Shown here one piece after another: positions 31,617-41,450 of a DNA stretch of 64,000 nucleotides (position 1 is the stretch's first letter; every line of letters begins with the position of its first letter). The notes under the pieces were generated by a model, which did no database searches, was not told where the DNA came from, and worked only from the letters and a program-made list of their open reading frames with translations. Made by a program: the position numbers and the translations under genes. The stretch is taken from contig NZ_BSRQ01000002.1 of the NCBI RefSeq assembly GCF_030268685.1, forward strand, positions 496,001 through 560,000, written 5' to 3'. Source of the stretch: Microtetraspora sp. NBRC 13810 (GTDB taxonomy: Bacteria > Actinomycetota > Actinomycetes > Streptosporangiales > Streptosporangiaceae).

Positions 31617-32303
31617 ATGAGCGAACTGCGCGTGACGCGTATAAGAGGGATTCGGTTTACCCTGAGCCCAGATTTCTTGAAGAAACGTCCAGCATGTTCG
31701 GATCCGCGGAACCGGAAACGCGCCCTCGCCGGAACCCTGGTGTGCCTCGGCGGCCTGGCCACCCTGACCCCGCTCCTTCCGGCGCGGGCCGAGGCGTCCG
31801 CCGGCCGGTGCGGCGCCACGGCGGCCCGGCTCGCGGCCCCGGCCACCCCGTCCGCCGCGCGGCTACCGGGCAGGCGGTGCGCGAAGAAGTCACCCGGGGC
31901 GCGGCGGACCACCACGCACTCGTGGCCGGAGTACGAGGTCATCCGGCTCACCAACCTGGTCCGCAGGATATACGGCTGCGGCCCGGTCCTCCCCGAGCCG
32001 CGGCTGCACGCCGCCGCGCTGTGGCACTCCCGGGACATGGCGGCCCAGGGGTACTTCTCGCACACGTCCCGGGACGGCAGGGAGCTGACCGACCGCCTCG
32101 CCGGCGCGGGACTGCACAGCCTGCGCTCCTGGGGCGAGAACATCGCGCACGGCTACGAGACCCCGGCCGCCGCCGTACGCGGGTGGCTGACCAGTCCGGG
32201 CCACCGGGCGAACATCGTGAACTGCCGCTACACCCACATCGGGGTGGGCCTGGCCGGCAACCCCGACGATCTCTACTGGACCCAGAATTTCGCCGGCCGC
32301 TAG
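31617..32303 (+). CDS. Secreted CAP/SCP-domain protein (copy 2)
   Basis: Paralogue of the upstream CAP gene, lacking its extra N-terminal domain. Residues 90-228 form the CAP domain (VIRLTNLVRRIYGCGPVLPEPRLHAAALWHSRDMAAQGYFSHTSRDGRELTDRL, WGENIAHGYETPAAAVRGWL, HRANIVNCRYTHIGVG). A hydrophobic stretch LAGTLVCLGGLATLTPLLPARAEA serves as signal peptide. The start is uncertain: ATG 31617 gives a long basic pre-segment. TTG 31677 (LKKRPACSD) fits better with a TATAAG -10 near 31641. GTG 31566 is also in frame. Convergent with ilvC. Confidence 0.8.
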   Translation: MSELRVTRIRGIRFTLSPDFLKKRPACSDPRNRKRALAGTLVCLGGLATLTPLLPARAEASAGRCGATAARLAAPATPSAARLPGRRCAKKSPGARRTTTHSWPEYEVIRLTNLVRRIYGCGPVLPEPRLHAAALWHSRDMAAQGYFSHTSRDGRELTDRLAGAGLHSLRSWGENIAHGYETPAAAVRGWLTSPGHRANIVNCRYTHIGVGLAGNPDDLYWTQNFAGR

Positions 32304-32365
32304 GCGTACCGGCCACCTCCTACGGCGGCCGTCAGCGCGACCCGGCGCCCGGGGACCCGGCCGTG

Positions 32366-32422
32366 CGGCTCGCGCCCGGTCCCGCCCCGCCTTGCGGCGG
32401 GCGGGGTGACGGGCGCGAGCCG
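32366..32422. terminator. Large bidirectional hairpin between CAP copy 2 and ilvC
   Basis: An outer 13-bp stem CGGCTCGCGCCCG (32366-32378) with 32410-32422 and an inner CCGCCCCGCC/GGCGGGCGG stem around TTGC. It lies between convergent stops and can work in both directions. Confidence 0.65.
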
Positions 32423-32434
32423 TACCGGCAGGGG

Positions 32435-33430
<996 letters not shown>

Positions 33431-33447
33431 TTAGCTAACCTTTCGTG

Positions 33448-33972
33448 TCATGCGCTTCGGTCCAAGGCACGGAGCGAGCGGTCGGTGATGGAGCGGGCGC
33501 CGCGGCCTATGGCCACCATGCCCGACTGCACGAGTTCCTTGATGCCGAACGGCTCCAGCACCCTGATGAAGGCGGCGAGCTTCTCCGGCGTGCCGGTGAC
33601 CTCGATCGTCACGGCGTCCGAGGCCACGTCGACGCAGCGGGCGCGGAACAGCGACACCAGCTCCAGCACGTTCGAACGGGTGTCGGCATCGGCCCTGACC
33701 TTGATGAGCATGAGTTCACGCTGCACCGACTGGCCAGTGTCGAGCTCGACTATCTTGAGCACGTTGACCAGCTTGTTGAGCTGCTTGGTCACCTGCTCCA
33801 ACGGGAGTTCCTCGACGTTCACCACGATGGTCATCCGGGAGATGTCCTGGTGTTCCGTCGGCCCGACGGCCAGCGAGTCGATGTTGAATCCCCGCCGGCT
33901 GAACAACGACGCCACCCGGGCGAGCACGCCGGGCCGGTTCTCCACGAGCACCGAGAGCGTGTGCCTGCTCAT
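33448..33972 (-). CDS. ilvN: Acetolactate synthase, regulatory (small) subunit
   Basis: 174-residue regulatory subunit that raises activity of the catalytic subunit and confers valine inhibition. The N-terminal ACT domain (residues 3-78) starts HTLSVLVENRPGVLARVASLFSRRGFNIDSLAVG. The C-terminal ALS_ss domain contains VELDTGQSVQRELMLIKVRAD and IVEVTGTPEKLAAFIRVLEPFGIKELVQSG. The ATG at 33972 lies 5 bases after the ilvB stop. The open frame further upstream is antisense-like and lacks homology. Confidence 0.96.
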   Translation of the reverse strand: MSRHTLSVLVENRPGVLARVASLFSRRGFNIDSLAVGPTEHQDISRMTIVVNVEELPLEQVTKQLNKLVNVLKIVELDTGQSVQRELMLIKVRADADTRSNVLELVSLFRARCVDVASDAVTIEVTGTPEKLAAFIRVLEPFGIKELVQSGMVAIGRGARSITDRSLRALDRSA

Positions 33973-33977
33973 ATCCG

Positions 33978-35723
33978 TTACTCCTCCGCGTCCCAGACGG
34001 GCGCCATGTCCCGGGCGATCTTGATGTCGTCGTTGCTGGTTCCCGCGGCGACCATCGGCCAGACCATCGCGTCCTGGTGCACGACGAAGTCGACCACCAC
34101 CGGGACGTCGTTGATCTCCATCGCCTTCTTGATGGTGGCGTCCACGTCCTCGGGCCGCTCGCACCGCAGGCCGACGCAACCGTACGCCTCCGCCAGCTTG
34201 ACGAAGTCGGGGATGCGGCGCACCGCCTGGAGATCGGTGTTGGAGTAGCGCTTGTCGTAGAACAGCGTCTGCCACTGGCGGACCATGCCGAGGTTACCGT
34301 TGTTGATGACGGCGATCTTGATCGGCACCCCTTCCAGCGCGCAGGTGGCCAGCTCCTGGTTGGTCATCTGGAAGCAGCCGTCGCCGTCGATCGCCCACAC
34401 CGTGGACTCCGGGCTGCCCATCTTGGCGCCCATCGCGGCGGGCACCGCGAAGCCCATCGTGCCGGCGCCGCCGGAGTTGACGAAGCTGCCGGGCCGCTCG
34501 TAGCGGATGAACTGCGAGGCCCACATCTGGTGCTGGCCGACACCCGCGACGTAGATCGCCTCCGGCCCGACCAGCTCGCTCAGCCGCTCCAGGACGAACT
34601 GCGGCGCGGTCGAGTCGTCGCCGAAGTCGTCGTAGCCGAGGGCGTAGGTGTTCTTGTAGCCGTTGAGCTGGGTCCACCAGTCGGTGTAGTCGCCGGTGCG
34701 GCCCTCGGCGTGCTCGTGCTCCACGGCGCCGATCAGGTCGCCGATCACCTCGCGGCAGTCGCCGACGATGGGGACGTCGGCGTGCCGGTTCTTGGAGATC
34801 TCCGCCGGGTCGATGTCCGCGTGCACGATCTTCGCGTGCGGCGCGAAGCTGGAGAGCTGGCCGGTCACCCGGTCGTCGAAGCGGGTGCCGAGCGCGACGA
34901 TCAGGTCGCTGCGCTGGAGGGACGCGACCGCCGCCACGTTGCCGTGCATGCCCGGCATGCCGACGTGCTGCGGGTGGCTGTCGGGGAAGGTGCCGCGGGC
35001 CATCAGCGTGGTGGTCACCGGGATGCCGGTCAGCTCGGCCAGCCGGCGCAGCTCGTCCGAGGCGCGCGCCTTGTGCACGCCGCCGCCGACGTAGAGCACC
35101 GGCCGCCTGGCCTCGACGATCAGCTTGGCCGCTTCGCGGATCTGCTTGGAGTGCGGGCGGGTCACCGGCCGATAGCCGGGGAGCTGCAACGTGGGCGGCC
35201 AGGAGAACGTCATCGTCGCCTGGAGCGCGTCCTTGGCGATGTCCACCAGGACCGGGCCGGGCCGGCCGGTGAGCGCGACGTGGAACGCCTCGGCGATGGT
35301 CCGCGGGATGTCGGCCGGGTCGGTCACCAGGAAGTTGTGCTTGGTGATCGGCATCGTGATGCCGACGATGTCCGCCTCCTGGAACGCGTCGGTCCCGATC
35401 ATCGGCGACGCCACCTGGCCGGTGATCGCGACGATCGGCACCGAGTCCATGTAGGCGTCGGCGATGGCGGTCACCAGGTTGGTCGCTCCGGGCCCGCTGG
35501 TCGCCATGCACACGCCGACCTTGCCGGTCGCCTGCGCGTAGCCCTCGGCGGCGTGCCCGGCGCCCTGCTCGTGCCGTACAAGCACGTGCCGGATCTTGGC
35601 CGAGTCGTAGAGGGGATCGTAGGCGGGAAGGATCGCACCGCCCGGGATCCCGAAAACCGTGTCGACCCCGACGTGCTCCAGGGCCCTGACGAGGGCCTGC
35701 GCACCTGTCATCCGTTCGGTCAT
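33978..35723 (-). CDS. ilvB: Acetolactate synthase, catalytic (large) subunit
   Basis: 581-residue ThDP enzyme that makes 2-acetolactate or 2-aceto-2-hydroxybutyrate, the first common step. The catalytic Glu is in [16 protein letters not shown] near residue 50. The middle FAD-type domain contains [12 protein letters not shown] and [13 protein letters not shown]. The ThDP/Mg motif is [19 protein letters not shown]...[13 protein letters not shown] near 430-470. The ATG at 35723 ([11 protein letters not shown]) has AAGGA 8 bases upstream. A longer frame exists but starts within the attenuator. Controlled by the leader and terminator upstream. Confidence 0.97.
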   Translation of the reverse strand: MTERMTGAQALVRALEHVGVDTVFGIPGGAILPAYDPLYDSAKIRHVLVRHEQGAGHAAEGYAQATGKVGVCMATSGPGATNLVTAIADAYMDSVPIVAITGQVASPMIGTDAFQEADIVGITMPITKHNFLVTDPADIPRTIAEAFHVALTGRPGPVLVDIAKDALQATMTFSWPPTLQLPGYRPVTRPHSKQIREAAKLIVEARRPVLYVGGGVHKARASDELRRLAELTGIPVTTTLMARGTFPDSHPQHVGMPGMHGNVAAVASLQRSDLIVALGTRFDDRVTGQLSSFAPHAKIVHADIDPAEISKNRHADVPIVGDCREVIGDLIGAVEHEHAEGRTGDYTDWWTQLNGYKNTYALGYDDFGDDSTAPQFVLERLSELVGPEAIYVAGVGQHQMWASQFIRYERPGSFVNSGGAGTMGFAVPAAMGAKMGSPESTVWAIDGDGCFQMTNQELATCALEGVPIKIAVINNGNLGMVRQWQTLFYDKRYSNTDLQAVRRIPDFVKLAEAYGCVGLRCERPEDVDATIKKAMEINDVPVVVDFVVHQDAMVWPMVAAGTSNDDIKIARDMAPVWDAEE

Positions 35724-35779
35724 CGGCTCGTTCCTTGTGTGGCTGAGCTTGCTGCTGGCATGAAAACGTGCTGCTGGCA

Positions 35780-35820
35780 TAAAAAAGGCCCCACCCGCCC
35801 TATGGGGCGGAACTGGGGCG
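35780..35820 (-). terminator. Attenuator terminator upstream of ilvB
   Basis: On the minus strand GCCCCA...TGGGGC and CGCCC...GGGCG pair around CATA, followed by TTTTTT. It lies 60 bases before the ilvB start and downstream of the leader peptide. Confidence 0.85.
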
Positions 35821-35859
35821 GCGCGCAGGTCGAAGTGCTTCGCTCAGTGGCCTGCGCGC
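35819..35859 (-). promoter_or_regulatory. Pause/antiterminator hairpin of the ilvB leader
   Basis: A perfect 10-bp inverted repeat GGCGCGCAGG...CCTGCGCGCC spans the end of the leader peptide. A ribosome stalled at the ILVVL codons would expose its first arm. It sits just before the terminator and is the expected 1:2 (pause) structure of an attenuator. Confidence 0.7.
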
Positions 35860-35894
35860 CAGCGAAGTACTACGAGAATGTCCCTGCGAAGCAT
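35844..35894 (-). CDS. ilvB leader peptide MLRRDILVVLRWRAGH
   Basis: 16 residues (ATG 35894, TGA 35844) with the run Ile-Leu-Val-Val-Leu, all three products of the pathway. Actinobacterial ilvB leaders of the same kind are known. A strong promoter lies immediately upstream: TTGACA at 35924-35929 and TAGGGT at 35902-35907 with 16 bases between, so transcription should start at or next to the ATG, giving a leaderless leader peptide. Attenuation hairpins follow. Confidence 0.85.
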   Translation of the reverse strand: MLRRDILVVLRWRAGH

Positions 35895-35901
35895 GGCACC
35901 T

Positions 35902-35929
35902 ACCCTAACCGGTGAGGTCATTGTGTCAA
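35902..35929 (-). promoter_or_regulatory. Promoter of the ilvBNC leader
   Basis: On the minus strand TTGACA and TAGGGT are 16 bases apart. The TAGGGT ends 7 bases before the leader ATG. This is the best consensus promoter I see in the window. Confidence 0.75.
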
Positions 35930-35961
35930 CTCCGTGGGACGCTTGTCTCATCATGTGAACG

Positions 35962-38679
35962 TCAGACGCTGCTCTGCAGGGACGACAGGCTCGTCCGCAT
36001 CAGCGAGTCGACGCCCCGCGCGGCCATCGGCCGGGCCACCAGGTAGCCCTGGCCGCGGGTGCAGCCCATCTCCCTGAGCAGCTCCAACTGCTCGGGCCGC
36101 TCGATGCCCTCCGCCACGACGATCAGGCCGAGGTCGTGGCCGAGCTGGACGATCGTGCGGGTCAGCAGGGTCAGCGTCTCGTCCGCGCCCAGGCCGGACA
36201 CGAACGACGGGTCGATCTTGATCATGTCGACCGGGAGCTGCCGCAGCAGGGCCAGCGAGGCGTAGCCGGTGCCGAAGTCGTCGATGGCCAGCCGTACGCC
36301 GAGGGCGCGCAGCTCGGTGAGCCGGTTGACGGTCTCCCCGGCGTCCTCGACCAGCATCTCCTCGATGACCTCCAGGGTGAGCGCGCTCGGCGGCAGCCCG
36401 CTCTCGGCCAGCGCCGCGGACACCGTCTCCACGAACCTGGGGGCGGTGATCTGCCGGGCCGACAGGTTCACCGACAGCCCGATGTCCCACGACGACGCCC
36501 GCCACGCGGCCACCTCGCGGCACGCCTCGCGCAGGATCCACTCGCTCAGCGGCACGATCAGGCCGGTGTCCTCGGCCACCCCGAGAAACTGCTCGGGCGG
36601 CACGAACGTGCTCCCCCGCCACCAGCGCACCAGCGCCTCGACCGCGGTCACCCGGGAGGTCGCGAGGTCCACCACCGGCTGGAACTCCACGGCGAACTGG
36701 TCGTCGAGCAGCGCCCGCTGCAGATCGGCGGCGAGTTCCAGGCGGCGCACCACGTCGGTGTGCATGTGCGCGGCGAACACCTCCACCCGGCGCCCGCCCA
36801 GCTCCTTGGCCCTGGCCATCGCCACGTCCGCGTTGCGGATCACGTCGGCGGAGGGCACCTCCTCCTCGGCGAAGGCCACCCCGACGCTCGCGGTCAGCGC
36901 GATGTCCCGGTCGGCGACCCGGAACGGCTCCTGCGACACCGCGTGCACCAGCCGCTCCGCCTGGTCCACCACCGCCTGCACGTCCTGGCAGGACTCCACC
37001 AGCACGGCGAACTCGTCCCCGCCCCACCGGGCAAGCGTGTCGTCGGGCCGTACGGCGGAGCGCAGCCGGCGGGCGGCCTGGCCGAGCAGGAAGTCGCCGC
37101 TGGCGTGCCCGACCGAGTCGTTCACCGCGGTGAAGCCGTCGAGATCCAGGAAGAGCACGGCCCCGCGCGCCCCCGGCCGGCCGGAGAGCACCTGCCTGGT
37201 GCGCTCCTCGAAGTAGGCGCGGTTGGGCAGCCCGGTCACGCCGTCGTGGAAGGTCAGGTGGTTGACCTGACTGAGCAGCGCCTCCTGGTCGCTGATGTCC
37301 CGGGTGGACACCAGCAGCAGGTCCTCGCCGCGGGTGTGCCGGGTCGCCACCGAGACCGTGGGCCGCCAGGTCCCGTCGGCGGCGCGGATCCGGCAGCCGA
37401 CCTTGCACGCCCCGCCGGGCTCCGCGTCGTCCTCCTCCACGCCCAACGCGGAGAGCGCGGTCATGACGTCGGGTATGTCCTCCGGGTGGATGTAGTCGAG
37501 GATCGAGCCGCCGACGAGCTCGTCCGGGCGGTAGCCGTACACCTCCACGACCTGGTCGCCGATCTCGTAAATCACGCCCGACTGGTCGCAGACCAGCACG
37601 AGGTCGCCCGAGCGCTCGGCCAGCTCCCTGATCCTGCGGTCGGTGACGACGGCCCGGCGGCGCAGCGAGGCGTTGTCCGCCAGGAGCACGAACGAGCGGA
37701 ACAGCAGCACGAGCACCACCGAGGCGATGATCGCCGACACCAGCGGCACCGGGTGCTCCGAACGGCCGCTCACCGCGCTCACCAGCACGAACACCGTGGC
37801 CACCGCGACGAGGGTGAGCGGCACGCCGGCGATCACGCCCGCGGCGACCGGCCCCGGCGGGCGGGACTCCTCAGCCATCCGGACCGCGCGGGACCTGCGC
37901 CCGCTCCACGGCGCGGCGGCGAGCAGCAGGAAGGCGACCGGCGCCAGCCAGACCCCGGTCATCGAAGGCTCCTCGCCCTGCAGCCGTGCCACCGCCGTGG
38001 CCATCTCCCCCGCCGCGATCGCGGCCAGCGCGCCCAGCCCGGCCAGCCCGACGGGCCAGGCCGAGGACCGGGTGGTCACCACCGAGGGGCCCACCGCGCA
38101 GGCGGCGAGCAGGCACAGCATGGGGATCGTGAGCGGCAGGGCGAACACCCCCGGGTCGCCGATCGCCCGGTAGATCGGGCCGAGCGCGATCACCCAGCTG
38201 ATCACGAAGAACGAGGCGGCGCATAAGTAGGCGTCGGTGACGTGCCGCAGCACGGCCCGGCCGTGCGGCGGCGGCGCGGCGGTCAGCCAGCAGCCGACCG
38301 TGATCAGCGCCATCCCGGTGAGCAGCGGCAGGTCGGCGAAGGTCATCGCGAAGGACGCGTCGTCCGCGACCGGCCGCAGGCCGATCCCGACCAGCCACGC
38401 CGCCGCGCCGGACGCCAGCCAGCGCCAGGCCAGCGCCGTACGGCGGAGCCGGGAGGCGATCCGCCGGGCCGCTGTGACCAGTGACACCACGGCGAGGAGC
38501 GCGGCCGCGACGCCCGCGGTCGCGCCGACGAGCACTGTCGGCGCGTCGGTGATCAGCCCAGCCGCCAATCCCGCCACGCCGGCCGCCGCGGCGGCGGTCA
38601 GCGGCACCCGTGGATCACGCCAACGGATCAAAGTCGTCTGCCCATCCGGTGTCTGTTCGGCACGCTGCTGATGCGTCAC
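35962..38679 (-). CDS. Membrane PAS-GGDEF-EAL cyclic di-GMP protein
   Basis: 905 residues that can both make and break cyclic di-GMP. About eight to ten membrane helices fill residues 25-335. A PAS domain (about 350-465; LVLVCDQSGVIYEIGDQVVEVYGYRPDELVG) follows, then a GGDEF domain (about 485-645) with intact GGDEF (ARWGGDEFAV) and an inhibitory RxxD site (RPDD) five residues before it, and an EAL domain (655-900) with intact EALVRW, NLSARQ, EVIEEML and DDFGTGYAS blocks. All catalytic motifs are present, so it may be bifunctional. The ATG at 38679 starts MTHQQRAEQTP. The upstream region has repeated GTGACAAC-type half sites. Confidence 0.92.
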   Translation of the reverse strand: MTHQQRAEQTPDGQTTLIRWRDPRVPLTAAAAAGVAGLAAGLITDAPTVLVGATAGVAAALLAVVSLVTAARRIASRLRRTALAWRWLASGAAAWLVGIGLRPVADDASFAMTFADLPLLTGMALITVGCWLTAAPPPHGRAVLRHVTDAYLCAASFFVISWVIALGPIYRAIGDPGVFALPLTIPMLCLLAACAVGPSVVTTRSSAWPVGLAGLGALAAIAAGEMATAVARLQGEEPSMTGVWLAPVAFLLLAAAPWSGRRSRAVRMAEESRPPGPVAAGVIAGVPLTLVAVATVFVLVSAVSGRSEHPVPLVSAIIASVVLVLLFRSFVLLADNASLRRRAVVTDRRIRELAERSGDLVLVCDQSGVIYEIGDQVVEVYGYRPDELVGGSILDYIHPEDIPDVMTALSALGVEEDDAEPGGACKVGCRIRAADGTWRPTVSVATRHTRGEDLLLVSTRDISDQEALLSQVNHLTFHDGVTGLPNRAYFEERTRQVLSGRPGARGAVLFLDLDGFTAVNDSVGHASGDFLLGQAARRLRSAVRPDDTLARWGGDEFAVLVESCQDVQAVVDQAERLVHAVSQEPFRVADRDIALTASVGVAFAEEEVPSADVIRNADVAMARAKELGGRRVEVFAAHMHTDVVRRLELAADLQRALLDDQFAVEFQPVVDLATSRVTAVEALVRWWRGSTFVPPEQFLGVAEDTGLIVPLSEWILREACREVAAWRASSWDIGLSVNLSARQITAPRFVETVSAALAESGLPPSALTLEVIEEMLVEDAGETVNRLTELRALGVRLAIDDFGTGYASLALLRQLPVDMIKIDPSFVSGLGADETLTLLTRTIVQLGHDLGLIVVAEGIERPEQLELLREMGCTRGQGYLVARPMAARGVDSLMRTSLSSLQSSV

Positions 38680-38703
38680 GGGCCCTCACCGTCGAGGTGC
38701 ACC

Positions 38704-38770
38704 GTGACAACTTTGTCGCCAGTGTGTTCGCTCGCACCGACGCACGTGGTCACAACGTCTCAGTTGTCAC
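38704..38770. promoter_or_regulatory. Inverted GTGACAAC half-sites upstream of the GGDEF-EAL gene
   Basis: GTGACAAC (38704-38711) and its exact reverse complement GTTGTCAC (38763-38770) lie 51 bases apart, with a further GTCACAAC between (38749-38756). Repeated half-sites in a GGDEF-EAL promoter suggest binding of a regulator such as BldD, which controls cyclic di-GMP genes in Streptomyces. The identity is a guess. Confidence 0.35.
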
Positions 38771-38924
38771 CGATCTGATAACCAGCCCGACCGGATCGCC
38801 GCTGAGGCGGCCCAGCCGGATGTGCGGCCGGATCGCGGCTCCACACCACGGCTTTACTCTCGGTAGAGTCCACCGTACGCACATAAGGTCACGGTGCAGC
38901 CACGGTCCGGAATCCATTGTTGGC

Positions 38925-39860
38925 TCAGTATGAACCCGTGATCACGTTATTGAGCGGTTCCCCTGCCATATAACGCAGAAGCTGTGAGCGAACGAGCTTC
39001 AGGGAGCGGCGCAGGGAGGCCGGGGTGCTGCCGGCGACGTGCGGCGTGATGAAGACGCCGGGCGCGCTCCACAGCGGGTGGCCGGGCGGCAGCGGCTCCG
39101 GGTCGACCACGTCCAGCGCGGCGCGCAGGCGGCCCGTGGTCAGCTCCGCGACCAGCGCGCCGGTGTCCACCACCGAGCCGCGTGCCGCGTTGACCAGCAG
39201 CGCGCCGTCCTTCATCCGGGCGAGGAAGGCGGCGTCCACCATGCCGGCCGTCGCGGCGGTCGCCGGCACGAGCAGCACCACCACGTCGGCCGCGGGCAGC
39301 AGCGCGGGCAGCTCGTCCTCGCCGTGCACCCGCACCGGCGTGCCCTGCGGCCCCGCCATCTCCCTGGCCGCGCGCGCCACCCGAACGACCTCCACCTCGA
39401 ACCCGTCCAGCCGCCGCTCCAGCGCCGCGCCGATCGAGCCGTAGCCGATGATCAGCACTTTTGCGTCGGCGAGCACGCCGGTGTGGTGGTAGGCCCACTT
39501 CTCGGCCCGCTGCGCCGCCGCGAACTCCGGGAACTCCCGGAGCACCGCGATCATCGCGCCGACCGCCCACTCGGCCGTCCCCGCGTCGTGCACGCCGCGC
39601 GCGTTGCACAGGATCACGCCCGAGGGCAGGTAAGGCCGGTACGGCTCGACGCCCGCCGTGACCGTCTGCAGCAGCCGCAGCTTCTTCATCCCCGCCAGCA
39701 CCCCGGGCACGTCCGGCACCGTCACCAGCGGCGGCACCCACACCTCGACCTCGTCGGCCCCGCCCGGCATCGCCCCCGTGCCGTCGTAGACCACGCACTC
39801 CACCTCCGGCAGATCCCGCAGAACCCCGGCGACATCCAGCGAAGGCACCCAGATCTTCAT
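38925..39860 (-). CDS. D-isomer-specific 2-hydroxyacid dehydrogenase
   Basis: 311 residues. The N-terminal catalytic domain is MKIWVPSLDVAGVLRDLPEVECVVYDG. The NAD domain has KVLIIGYGSIGAALERRL near residue 140. The catalytic Arg is in LVNAARGSVVDTGALVAEL near 225 and the Glu/His in VDPEPLPPGHPLWSAPGVFITPHVAG near 260-280. It reduces a 2-oxo acid or oxidises a D-2-hydroxy acid with NAD(P). The substrate is unknown; the short form suggests a glyoxylate/hydroxypyruvate or small D-hydroxyacid enzyme. The ATG at 39860 is the point where homology begins. The open frame before it lies in a tandem repeat. Confidence 0.9.
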   Translation of the reverse strand: MKIWVPSLDVAGVLRDLPEVECVVYDGTGAMPGGADEVEVWVPPLVTVPDVPGVLAGMKKLRLLQTVTAGVEPYRPYLPSGVILCNARGVHDAGTAEWAVGAMIAVLREFPEFAAAQRAEKWAYHHTGVLADAKVLIIGYGSIGAALERRLDGFEVEVVRVARAAREMAGPQGTPVRVHGEDELPALLPAADVVVLLVPATAATAGMVDAAFLARMKDGALLVNAARGSVVDTGALVAELTTGRLRAALDVVDPEPLPPGHPLWSAPGVFITPHVAGSTPASLRRSLKLVRSQLLRYMAGEPLNNVITGSY

Positions 39861-39891
39861 GCCCCAAACCCTAACCGCCCCGCCTCCCCAC

Positions 39892-40006
39892 TCTTCCCGG
39901 CCGCGTCTTCCCCGGCCGGGCGGGCGGCCAGGACTCCACGGGGGTTCCCATCTTCCCGGCCGCGTCTTCCCCGGCCGGGCGGGTGGCCAGGACTCCGCGG
40001 GGTTCC
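39892..40006 (+). repeat. Two tandem copies of a 59-base repeat
   Basis: Copy 1 (39892-39950) and copy 2 (from 39951) both begin TCTTCCCGGCCGCGTCTTCC, continue with a CCGGCCGGGCGGG core and GGCCAGGACTCC and end GGTTCCC. They differ at only three or four positions, including one deletion. The unit holds an internal CCCGGCCGGG palindrome. A further degraded piece may follow near 40080. It is noncoding and lies between two divergent genes. Confidence 0.85.
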
Positions 40007-40201
40007 CGCGCCTCGCGCGGGTGAGCGGTCCGGCCCGGTCGCTCCGTCCGCGGACGCCGGTGGCAGGGGGCGGCCCCTCGCCTCCTTCGCCGGGCGGGTG
40101 GTCGAACACGGAGCGGTACCGATCTCGCGGGGAGGGGCGTGCGCCGGGGGGAGAGAGGCAGTATGGCGGGCGAGGGTCGGTGCGGATGACGGAGGTTGGG
40201 C

Positions 40202-41362
40202 GTGGCTTCTCGTGCTGGTGTGCTTGCGGTCGTGGTGGCGACGGCGCTGGTGAGCGGGTGTTCGGCGGGGTCGCCCGAGCGGGTGGGAGCGGGGAGGACG
40301 CCGTCCGCTCCGCAGGAGAGTCCCGCGGCGCCGGTGGCCGGGGAGACGCCCGAGGCTTCCGGGTCGGGGACTCCGGGCCCGGATCGGGCGGTGCGGCCCG
40401 AGCGGGCGCGGACGCTGGTGCAGGGGCTGGCGGTGCCGTGGGCGATCGCGTTCCTGCCGGGCGGGGACGCGCTGGTGACCGAGCGGGACTCGGCGCGGCT
40501 GCTGAGGGTGACGCCGGAGGGCGAGGCCGGCACGGTCGGCACGATCGCCGGGGTCTCACCGGAGAGCGAGGGCGGTCTGCTGGGCGTCGCCGTGTCCCCC
40601 ACATACGATCAAGACAACTATATTTTCGTATATTTCACCGCAAATCAGGACAACCGAATCGTCCGGTACCGCCTCCGGAACGATCGTCTGACCGACCCCG
40701 TGCCCATTCTCACCGGCATCCCCAAGGCGGCCATCCACAACGGCGGACGCCTCGCCTTCGGACCCGACGGCCTGCTCTACGCCACCACCGGCGAGGTCGG
40801 CGACCGCCCGCTCGCCCAGGACCGCGCCTCGCTCGCCGGCAAGATCCTGCGCCTCACCGAGGACGGCGCCCCCGCCCCCGGCAACCCCACGGCCGGCTCC
40901 CCCGTCTGGAGCCACGGCCACCGCAACGTCCAGGGCCTCGCCTGGGATCCGCGGGGACGGCTGTACGCCACCGAGTTCGGCGCCAACACCTTCGACGAGA
41001 TCAACCGGATCGAGAAGGGCGCCAACTACGGCTGGCCGGAGGTCGAGGGCGTGGGCGGCGACAACCGCTTCACCGACCCCCTCGTCACCTGGTCCACCGC
41101 CGAGGCGTCCCCCTCCGGCCTGGCCTACGGGGGCGGCTCGCTGTGGGCGGGCGCGCTGCGCGGGCAGCGGCTGTGGCGGGTGCCGGTCTCGGCGGACGGC
41201 TCCCTCGGCACCCCCGTCCCGCTGTTCCAGGAGGAGTACGGCAGGCTGCGCGCGGTCGCCACCGCGCCGGACGGCTCGATCTGGATCGCCACCAGCAACA
41301 AGGACGGCCGGGGCGCCCCGGCCGCCGCCGACGACCGGATCATCGTCCTGCCCGCCGGCTGA
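40202..41362 (+). CDS. PQQ-dependent sugar dehydrogenase-like lipoprotein (GSDH family)
   Basis: 386 residues. A lipobox LVSGC at residues 16-20 follows a short hydrophobic segment, so it should be a membrane-anchored outer-surface protein. A beta-propeller of the glucose/sorbosone dehydrogenase (YliI/Asd) type follows, with FLPGGDALVTERDSARLLRVTPEGEAG, GGLLGVAVSPTYDQDNYIFVYFTA, IHNGGRLAFGPDGLLYATTGEVGD and SHGHRNVQGLAWDPRGRLYATEFG. The His and Arg in GHRNVQG are the usual cofactor/active-site residues. It oxidises aldose sugars with PQQ if that is supplied. GTG 40202 follows GGAGG by 6 bases. Confidence 0.87.
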   Translation: MASRAGVLAVVVATALVSGCSAGSPERVGAGRTPSAPQESPAAPVAGETPEASGSGTPGPDRAVRPERARTLVQGLAVPWAIAFLPGGDALVTERDSARLLRVTPEGEAGTVGTIAGVSPESEGGLLGVAVSPTYDQDNYIFVYFTANQDNRIVRYRLRNDRLTDPVPILTGIPKAAIHNGGRLAFGPDGLLYATTGEVGDRPLAQDRASLAGKILRLTEDGAPAPGNPTAGSPVWSHGHRNVQGLAWDPRGRLYATEFGANTFDEINRIEKGANYGWPEVEGVGGDNRFTDPLVTWSTAEASPSGLAYGGGSLWAGALRGQRLWRVPVSADGSLGTPVPLFQEEYGRLRAVATAPDGSIWIATSNKDGRGAPAAADDRIIVLPAG

Positions 41363-41450
41363 CCCCCGGCTCACCGCGGGCCGCGCGGGAGGAGGGCGTG
41401 CCGTGCCGTACCGAGGAGGCGGCGGACGGCGGCGCTCGGGAACTGGGACC

